Source: Bacteroidales bacterium UBA1237 (GTDB lineage Bacteria; Bacteroidota; Bacteroidia; Bacteroidales; UBA932). Taken from it: a DNA stretch of 5,132 bases. Shown in pieces: positions 1-5,132 of the stretch; within the stretch, counting starts at the first letter, position 1, and the number at the start of each line of letters is the position of its first letter. The notes below the pieces were generated by a model, which saw only the letters and a program-made list of their open reading frames with translations, was not told the DNA's origin and ran no database searches. Both the position numbers and the translations under genes were made by a program. The stretch spans positions 1,797-6,928 of the forward strand of contig DBWN01000003.1 in assembly GCA_002308935.1 (NCBI GenBank). Reading direction: 5' to 3'.

Positions 1-1506
1 GACGGCCGTATCCAGGACCGTTTCTTCGACAGGGTGATGTTCCCTATCCATTCTGTCAGCGGAAGGGTGATCGCTTTCGGCGGAAGGACTCTGAAGACGG
101 ACAAGACTGTAGCCAAGTACGTCAACTCACCGGAGACGGAAATCTACGACAAGAGCCGTTCTTTGTACGGGATTTGGTTCGCCAAGAACGAGATGTCCAA
201 GAAGGACAAGTGTTATCTTGTCGAGGGTTATCTGGATGTCCTTTCCATGCACCAGCTGGGCATTACCAATGTCGTGGCCTCCAGCGGTACTTCACTCACG
301 GTTCCCCAAATCAGGCTGATACACAAGTTCACCGAGAACGTCACCATAATGTATGACGGTGATTCCGCCGGTATACATGCCGCTCTGCGCGGAATAGGTC
401 TTGTCCTTAAGGAAGGTTTGAACGTCAAAGTCGTCCTTCTTCCTGACGGGGATGATCCGGATTCCTACTCCAGGAAACACACTCTCGAGGAAGTGGAATC
501 ATTCATAGCCTCACATGAGCAGGATTTCATTTCTTTCAAGACAGATCTTCTGCTTGGGGAAGCCGGAAACGATCCGCTCAAGAGGGCTGACCTCATCAAC
601 GATATCGCTGATACCATCTCACTCATTCCCGACGCGGTGAAAAGGACTGTTTATGTCCAGGCCAGCGCATCTCGGTTCGATGTGGACTCCCAGATCCTTT
701 TCAACAGGATAAAGAAGGCAAGGGAGAAGATGATCGAGGATGACTGGAAAGCCGCCCAAAGGGAGAAGATGCGTGCCCAGAGGGAAGAGAGAAGGCAGAA
801 TGCTCCCGTTTCAGGGGAAGATGTGCCGCCGCCGGAAGAATACATCCCTGACGGTTTTTATCAGGAAGATGAGGGACTCCCTCCGTATGATCAGGACTAT
901 GGTGAGCCTGTTTCCGACGCCCCTTCTGATGCTAGAGAGCTTCTCTTCGAAAAACCTGCACTCATGGCTTGTGAGAAGGACATACTCTCCCTTATTCTCG
1001 GATACGGACTGTCGGACCTTGAATTCGAGACGGACTCACCATTCTATGACGTAAACGGATGTACTACTGTAGCCGATTTCATAAGAGATGCGTTCGAGTC
1101 GGACAACCACCAACTGGAGAACTCCGTATACCGCAGGGTCTATGACATGTATTTCCAGCTATATGACGGGAACCCGAGCATGACACAGGAGGACATCCTG
1201 AAGGTGATGATGGACGGACCTGACCGGACCGTGGCGGGTTTGGTTGCGGATCTGACGACTGAGAAATACAACCTTTCCGTCAAGAACTTCAAGGACTCAA
1301 TGACTGCGAAGTCCACTTACCTTGTCAATGCCGTTCCCAAAACCATTCTCGCATATCAGACCAAGCGTCTTGAAGTCCGTGGATGGGAGTTGAGGGATTC
1401 CATGAAAGGGCTATCTTTTGATGAGATGAAGCCGATATTGGAAGAAATCAACAGGATTGCCGCATTGCGGAAAACCTTTGAGGAAAGATTGGGAAGAATA
1501 CGTTGA
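1..1506 (+). CDS. dnaG: DNA primase DnaG, 5'-truncated by the window edge
   Basis: Makes the short RNA primers for lagging-strand and origin replication, working with the replicative helicase DnaB. The reading frame is open from base 1 and ends at TGA 1504-1506, giving 501 visible residues. Codons 8-29 (RFFDRVMFPIH, then GRVIAFGGR) are the basic part of the RNA-polymerase domain. The Toprim motifs follow: VEGYLDV with the catalytic Glu at codon 75, GTSLT, then YDGDSAG with Asp119 and Asp121 as metal ligands, then LPDGDDPDS. A charged helical stretch (about codons 238-266) leads into an acidic Pro/Tyr-rich linker (267-310). The rest (about 317-501, from EKPALMACEKDIL) resembles the helicase-interacting C-terminus of Bacteroidota primases. 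The zinc-binding domain and start codon, roughly 150-200 residues judging by usual family length, lie to the left. GTG at 34 is an internal valine, not the start. metG begins 24 bases after the stop. Identification is firm; the C-terminal domain assignment is less so. Confidence 0.96.
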   Translation, partial: DGRIQDRFFDRVMFPIHSVSGRVIAFGGRTLKTDKTVAKYVNSPETEIYDKSRSLYGIWFAKNEMSKKDKCYLVEGYLDVLSMHQLGITNVVASSGTSLTVPQIRLIHKFTENVTIMYDGDSAGIHAALRGIGLVLKEGLNVKVVLLPDGDDPDSYSRKHTLEEVESFIASHEQDFISFKTDLLLGEAGNDPLKRADLINDIADTISLIPDAVKRTVYVQASASRFDVDSQILFNRIKKAREKMIEDDWKAAQREKMRAQREERRQNAPVSGEDVPPPEEYIPDGFYQEDEGLPPYDQDYGEPVSDAPSDARELLFEKPALMACEKDILSLILGYGLSDLEFETDSPFYDVNGCTTVADFIRDAFESDNHQLENSVYRRVYDMYFQLYDGNPSMTQEDILKVMMDGPDRTVAGLVADLTTEKYNLSVKNFKDSMTAKSTYLVNAVPKTILAYQTKRLEVRGWELRDSMKGLSFDEMKPILEEINRIAALRKTFEERLGRIR

Positions 1507-1530
1507 ACGAAAAATATATCAATACCATAT
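1507..1530 (+). promoter_or_regulatory. dnaG-metG spacer: A/T-rich translation leader without Shine-Dalgarno
   Basis: The 24 bases between the dnaG stop and the metG ATG are strongly A/T-rich and have no GGAGG-like element at the right distance from the start. This is the usual state in Bacteroidota, where initiation depends on unstructured A/T-rich leaders. I see no TAnnTTTG-type promoter box and no terminator hairpin, so metG is probably read through from dnaG. The last six bases plus the start form the palindrome CCATATATGG (1525-1534). Confidence 0.5.
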
Positions 1531-3708
1531 ATGGAAAAGAAATTCAAGAGAACTTTAGTAACATGCGCCCTTCCTTACGCGAACGGTCCTGTACATATCG
1601 GACACATCGCCGGGGCGTACATCCCCGGTGACATATACGTGAGGTATCTCCGTCTCCGCGGGGAGGATGTCGTATTCATCTGCGGTTCGGATGAGCACGG
1701 AGTCCCCATTACCATCAAAGCAAGGGAGCAGGGAGTTTCTCCCCAGGATATAGTGGACAAGTACCACAAGATAATGAAGGACGCCTTTGCAGGGCTGGGC
1801 ATCAACTTCGATATCTATTCAAGGACCACCTCAAAGGTCCATGAGGAGAATGCTTCGGAGTTTTTCCGTAAGCTTTATGATGAAGGCAAGTTCATAACCA
1901 AAGAGAGCGAGCAGTACTACGATACCGAGGCGAAGACTTTCCTCGCTGACCGTTATATTGAAGGGACATGCCCCAAGTGCGGCAATCCCCATGCGTACGG
2001 GGACCAGTGCGAGAAATGCGGCAGCACTCTGAGCCCCGAAGAGCTCATCGACCCCAAATCACGTCTTAGCGGGGGTGCGCTTGTGAAGAAAATGACTTCA
2101 CATTGGTATCTGCCTCTTGACAAGTATGAGCCTTGGCTGAGGGAATGGATACTCGAGCAGCACAAGGAATGGAAATCCAATGTCTACGGACAGTGCAAGA
2201 GCTGGCTTGACGGCGGACTGCAGCCCAGGGCCGTCAGTCGTGACCTTGACTGGGGCGTTCCTGTACCTGTGGAGGGTGCCGAAGGCAAAGTCCTTTATGT
2301 ATGGTTCGACGCCCCGATCGGATACATCTCCAACACCAAGGAGCTTCTCCCCGAGTCTTGGGAGAAGTGGTGGAAGAGTGAGGACACCCGTCTGGTGCAT
2401 TTCATCGGGAAAGACAACATCGTCTTCCATTGCATCGTCTTCCCTTCAATGTTGAAAGCCTACGGAGACTATGTCCTTCCGGACAATGTGCCTTCAAATG
2501 AATTCCTGAACCTCGAGAACGACAAGATCTCCACTTCAAGAGGATGGGCCGTATGGGTTGATGAATTCGAGAAGGATTTCCCCGGACAGGAGGATGTGCT
2601 CCGTTACGTTCTCTGCGCCAACGCTCCTGAGACAAAGGACAACGATTTCACATGGAAGGACTTCCAGCAGAGGAACAATTCCGAACTGGTGGCCATCTTC
2701 GGAAACTTCGTGAACAGGGCAGTCGTCCTGACTCAGAAATACTTCGGAGGCAAAGTCCCTTCGAACCTGAAGCCCGCACCTGAGGACAAGGAAGCGATGG
2801 ACCAGATCATCCCTTGCAAAGAAGCTCTCCAGAAGTATATCGAGACCTATCACTTCAGGGAGGCTCTCAAAGAGGCGATGAACATCGCCCGTATAGGCAA
2901 CAAGTACATCTCCGATACGGAACCTTGGAAGGTCGCCAAAACCGACATGGACCGTACTGCTTCGATCCTTTACACCTGCCTTCAGATCTGCGCTGACTTG
3001 GCTGTTGTGTTTGAGCCGTTCACACCGTTCTCAGCAGAGAAGCTCCGTAATATCCTCCGCGTGGGTATCAACGCCGGTACCGATCATCGTAAAGGAGAGG
3101 GAGTCCCCACTGAGAATTTCTTCAAAGAAGGTGAGGGTAAAGCCCTCCATACGAACAAGACCAGTGAGTTCGACATTGTCCTTGATTGGGATATGGTCGG
3201 AAATGATGAACTGATTCCTTCCGGACACCAGTTGGGAGAAGCCGTCCTGCTCTTCCAGAAGATCGAGGATGCGGCTATAGATGCACAAATCTCACGTCTT
3301 GCCGCCATCCGCGCCGAGCGCGAAGCGGCTCAGGCCGCCAAGGAAGCGGAAGAGGCGGCCAAGAGGGTTGAGCCGCAAAAGGATGAAGTCACATTCGATG
3401 ATTTCGGAAAGATGGACATCCGCACCGCTACTGTGCTTGCTGCTGAAAGGGTACCCAAGACGGACAAGCTTCTTAAGCTCACTATCGACACCGGCATAGA
3501 CCAGAGGACCATCGTATCAGGAATAGCTGAATACTATTCCCCTGAAGACATGCTCGGTAAGCAGATCTGCATTCTTGCCAACCTGCAGCCCAGAAAGATC
3601 AGGGGCATTGAATCCAAGGGAATGATCCTCATGGCCAAACAGGGAGATGGCAAGATGAGGTTCATAACACCTCAGGAGGTTGTGACCAACGGTGCTGTCA
3701 TAAGTTAG
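1531..3708 (+). CDS. metG: Methionyl-tRNA synthetase with C-terminal tRNA-binding domain
   Basis: Charges tRNA-Met with methionine using ATP, for both initiator and elongator tRNA, in the cytoplasm. The 725-residue class I enzyme has PYANGPVHIGH with the HIGH motif at 22-25, then CGSDEHGVPI, a connective-peptide zinc knuckle with Cys147, Cys150, Cys160 and Cys163 (CxxC-x9-CxxC), and WFDAPIGY. The KMSKS loop reads KISTS at 332-336. Anticodon-binding helices carry FQQRNNSELV and EPWKVAK, whose Trp matches the anticodon-contacting Trp of E. coli MetRS. An Ala/Glu-rich helical linker (about 583-619) leads to an OB-fold tRNA-binding domain (620-725, starting VTFDDFGKMDIRTATV), the Trbp111/Arc1p type that promotes dimerisation and tRNA affinity. 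The length is about 45 residues above the roughly 680 I recall for close homologues; a segment near 513-547 looks inserted. ATG 1531 fits the family N-terminus and has no Shine-Dalgarno sequence. It lies 24 bases after dnaG and 17 bases before the next gene, so co-transcription is likely. Confidence 0.98.
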   Translation: MEKKFKRTLVTCALPYANGPVHIGHIAGAYIPGDIYVRYLRLRGEDVVFICGSDEHGVPITIKAREQGVSPQDIVDKYHKIMKDAFAGLGINFDIYSRTTSKVHEENASEFFRKLYDEGKFITKESEQYYDTEAKTFLADRYIEGTCPKCGNPHAYGDQCEKCGSTLSPEELIDPKSRLSGGALVKKMTSHWYLPLDKYEPWLREWILEQHKEWKSNVYGQCKSWLDGGLQPRAVSRDLDWGVPVPVEGAEGKVLYVWFDAPIGYISNTKELLPESWEKWWKSEDTRLVHFIGKDNIVFHCIVFPSMLKAYGDYVLPDNVPSNEFLNLENDKISTSRGWAVWVDEFEKDFPGQEDVLRYVLCANAPETKDNDFTWKDFQQRNNSELVAIFGNFVNRAVVLTQKYFGGKVPSNLKPAPEDKEAMDQIIPCKEALQKYIETYHFREALKEAMNIARIGNKYISDTEPWKVAKTDMDRTASILYTCLQICADLAVVFEPFTPFSAEKLRNILRVGINAGTDHRKGEGVPTENFFKEGEGKALHTNKTSEFDIVLDWDMVGNDELIPSGHQLGEAVLLFQKIEDAAIDAQISRLAAIRAEREAAQAAKEAEEAAKRVEPQKDEVTFDDFGKMDIRTATVLAAERVPKTDKLLKLTIDTGIDQRTIVSGIAEYYSPEDMLGKQICILANLQPRKIRGIESKGMILMAKQGDGKMRFITPQEVVTNGAVIS

Positions 3709-3725
3709 TCCATTATTGTCATTAT
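3709..3725 (+). promoter_or_regulatory. metG-GH109 spacer: short A/T-rich leader without Shine-Dalgarno
   Basis: Only 17 bases, mostly A and T, separate the metG stop (TAG 3706-3708) from the GH109 ATG. There is no purine-rich ribosome-binding sequence, no hairpin with a T-run and no room for a promoter outside the end of metG. The simplest reading is that the gene is expressed from the upstream transcript, with a possible promoter inside metG that I cannot recognise. Confidence 0.45.
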
Positions 3726-3794
3726 ATGAGAAAGGTTGTTCCGATGCTGGTGCCATTGATCCTGGCCGCATCCTTCTTTATCTTCGACGGGTGC
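3726..3794 (+). other. N-terminal signal peptide, probable lipoprotein type (cleavage before Cys23)
   Basis: Encodes a short basic start (Arg2, Lys3), a hydrophobic core (about residues 4-20, rich in Val, Leu, Ile, Ala and Phe), then Phe-Asp-Gly-Cys. Cys23 would be the lipidated residue. The -1 Gly is ideal, but Phe at -3 and Asp at -2 depart from the usual Leu-Ala/Ser-Gly-Cys, so signal peptidase II processing is likely rather than certain. There is no twin-arginine motif. The residues after the Cys (Ser-Arg-Lys-Gly) are basic, not the acidic surface-export signal known from Bacteroidota, which argues weakly for the inner face of the outer membrane. A Sec signal with another cleavage site is the alternative. 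Confidence 0.7.
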
Positions 3795-5129
3795 TCCCGA
3801 AAGGGTGCTTCCGATAAGATCATCCGTACGGAAGTCCCCGCGCGTCCTGCCGGACAGACGGATATGCTTCAGTTCGCCGCTGACCCGATCAATGATGTCG
3901 GAATAGGCGTAGTCGGCCTTGGCATGAGGGGAGGGGATGCTGTGGAAAGGCTCACATTCGTACCAGGATGTCATGTAGCGGCTGTCTGCGACGTCGAATC
4001 AGACAGGGTTGACGCCAGCATGAAATACCTTTCTTCAAAAGGACTTTCCGCCAATCCTTACGGCGGACAGGAGGAGTCATATAAAGCCCTTTGTGAAGAT
4101 CCGGATGTGGATCTTGTCTATATCTGCACGGATTGGCTGCACCATGTTCCTGTCGCCCTTTATGCAATGGAGCACGGGAAACATGTGGCGATTGAGGTTC
4201 CTTCAGCCGCTACACTTGAAGACTGCTGGAACCTCATCAACACATCAGAGAGGACAAGGAAGCACTGCATGATACTGGAGAACTGCTGCTATGATTTCTT
4301 TGAACTCCAGATGCTGGCGTTCAGCCAGGCCGGCCTTTTCGGAGAGGTGATCCATGCGGAAGGATCGTATCTGCATAATTTGGATGAGTTTTGGGACTAC
4401 TATTGGGGCAATTGGAGGCTTGATTATAACTCAAAGGTAAGGGGAGATGTGTATGCTACCCACGGCTTCGGTCCCGTATGTCAAGTGCTGAACATCCATA
4501 GAGGAGACCGCCTGAAGACTTTGGTTTCCATGGATACAGATTCCTTCAACGGGAAAAAACACGTATCTGACAGGACCGGACAGCCTTGCGAAGAGTTCGC
4601 AAATGGTGATGAGACCATGACAATGATACGTACCGAGAAGGGCAAGAGCATCCTCATAGAGCATGATGTAATGACCCCGCGACCTTACAGCCGCATGTAC
4701 CAGCTTGTAGGAACGGAGGGTTACGCGTCCAAGTATCCTGTGGAGCAGGTCCTTCTCCGTCCTTCTTCAGCTCCGGAGGGCATTCCTGACCATGAGAATC
4801 TCAATGCTCACAGGCCGATGACCCAGTCTCAGGTTGACGAACTTTCAGCAAGATATCCTAATCCCATACTCACTCCCGACCTTGTCAATCTTGCCAAAGA
4901 GGTGGGCGGTCATGGTGGAATGGATTTCATCATGGATTATCGCCTTGTGTACTGCCTCAACAACGGACTTCCTCTCGATATGGACGTATATGATCTGGCG
5001 GAGTGGTGCTGTATAGCATCCTTGTCGGCCCTGTCGATGGATAACGGTTGTGTTCCCGTCGAGGTGCCGGATTTCACCAGAGGTGCTTGGGACAGGATCA
5101 AAGGTTTCAGCTACGCTTTCGCTAAGTGA
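3726..5129 (+). CDS. GH109-type alpha-N-acetylgalactosaminidase / Gfo-Idh-MocA family protein, secreted
   Basis: A 467-residue protein matching the GH109 family: NAD-dependent glycosidases built on the Gfo/Idh/MocA oxidoreductase fold. The characterised Elizabethkingia enzyme removes terminal alpha-GalNAc by transient oxidation of the sugar. After a signal peptide (1-22, Cys23) and a short linker comes the Rossmann domain: GVVGLGMRG at 61-69, Asp89 at the end of the second strand, YICTDWLHH to His140, and IEVPSA with Glu157. The catalytic domain has ENCCYDFFE (Tyr189), GDVYATHGFGP (Tyr243, His246, the family's key His), PRPYSRMY (Tyr321), GGHGGMDF (His396), PLDMDVYDLAEW and PDFTRGAW near the end. 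All family landmarks I know are present, so it should be active. ATG 3726 is preferred over ATG 3744 because it supplies the Arg-Lys start of the signal peptide. It follows metG by 17 bases and no sugar-transport or sulfatase neighbour is visible. Family is firm; GalNAc specificity is inferred, and an oxidoreductase or other glycosidase activity is possible. Confidence 0.9.
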   Translation: MRKVVPMLVPLILAASFFIFDGCSRKGASDKIIRTEVPARPAGQTDMLQFAADPINDVGIGVVGLGMRGGDAVERLTFVPGCHVAAVCDVESDRVDASMKYLSSKGLSANPYGGQEESYKALCEDPDVDLVYICTDWLHHVPVALYAMEHGKHVAIEVPSAATLEDCWNLINTSERTRKHCMILENCCYDFFELQMLAFSQAGLFGEVIHAEGSYLHNLDEFWDYYWGNWRLDYNSKVRGDVYATHGFGPVCQVLNIHRGDRLKTLVSMDTDSFNGKKHVSDRTGQPCEEFANGDETMTMIRTEKGKSILIEHDVMTPRPYSRMYQLVGTEGYASKYPVEQVLLRPSSAPEGIPDHENLNAHRPMTQSQVDELSARYPNPILTPDLVNLAKEVGGHGGMDFIMDYRLVYCLNNGLPLDMDVYDLAEWCCIASLSALSMDNGCVPVEVPDFTRGAWDRIKGFSYAFAK

Positions 5130-5132
5130 TTC

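Noticed and set aside
34..36. GTG as a possible start for the first gene
   Set aside because: The frame is open to base 1 and the residues before it (DGRIQDRFFDR) already match the DnaG family, so this is an internal valine in a truncated gene.
740..1054. Overlapping + strand open frame of 104 codons inside dnaG
   Set aside because: Out-of-frame shadow with Arg/Ser-rich composition and no family resemblance, while the dnaG frame reads through with clear homology.
1457..1480. TTG ... AACCTTTG near the end of dnaG as a Bacteroidota promoter for metG
   Set aside because: The -7-like box differs from TAnnTTTG at the first base and the spacing to the TTG (13 bases) is too short; it lies in coding sequence and is likely chance.
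2098..2430. Antisense open frame of 110 codons inside metG, with others at 2536-2853 and 3705-3974
   Set aside because: They lie opposite strongly conserved genes, have no recognisable domain or start context, and are expected from codon bias in G/C-ending codons.
3690..3728. Terminator between metG and the GH109 gene
   Set aside because: There is no stable stem and no T-run; only short A/T matches such as CATAA and TTAT are present.
3726..5129. Simple cytoplasmic sugar dehydrogenase of the Gfo/Idh/MocA family
   Set aside because: The signal peptide and the GH109-specific motifs (YATHGFGP, GGHGGMD, PLDMDVYDLAEW, PDFTRGAW) fit GH109 better, though enzymatic activity is not proven by sequence.

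Overview
The window holds three genes, all on the + strand and packed almost without gaps: the 3' part of dnaG (DNA primase), a complete metG (methionyl-tRNA synthetase) and a complete gene for a secreted NAD-binding enzyme of the GH109 / Gfo-Idh-MocA type. Spacers are 24 and 17 bases, so nearly every base is coding and no stretch over 300 bases lacks a gene. I see no RNA gene, insertion sequence, CRISPR array, origin or convincing terminator.

The source looks like a member of Bacteroidota, probably order Bacteroidales. The grounds are the Bacteroidota-style C-terminal part of DnaG behind an acidic linker, a MetRS with a KISTS signature and a C-terminal tRNA-binding domain, a GH109 protein with a lipoprotein-like signal peptide, and start codons preceded by A/T-rich leaders with no Shine-Dalgarno sequence. 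Base composition is near 50% G+C by eye and looks even across the three genes, so nothing suggests recent transfer.

Layout: 1-1506 is the DnaG RNA-polymerase (Toprim) domain and helicase-binding region, with the zinc-binding N-terminus lying left of the window. 1531-3708 is MetRS with catalytic core, zinc knuckle, anticodon-binding helices, Ala/Glu-rich linker and OB-fold tRNA-binding domain. 3726-5129 is the GH109-like protein, ending three bases before the window edge.

The first two genes are core housekeeping (replication priming and translation). The third would serve envelope glycan metabolism, for example removal of terminal alpha-GalNAc from host or dietary glycans. Their spacing suggests one transcript, but the functions do not form an obvious pathway. 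I did not find a previously undescribed system here. The points most worth a second look are the export route of an NAD-dependent enzyme and a few family deviations in MetRS.
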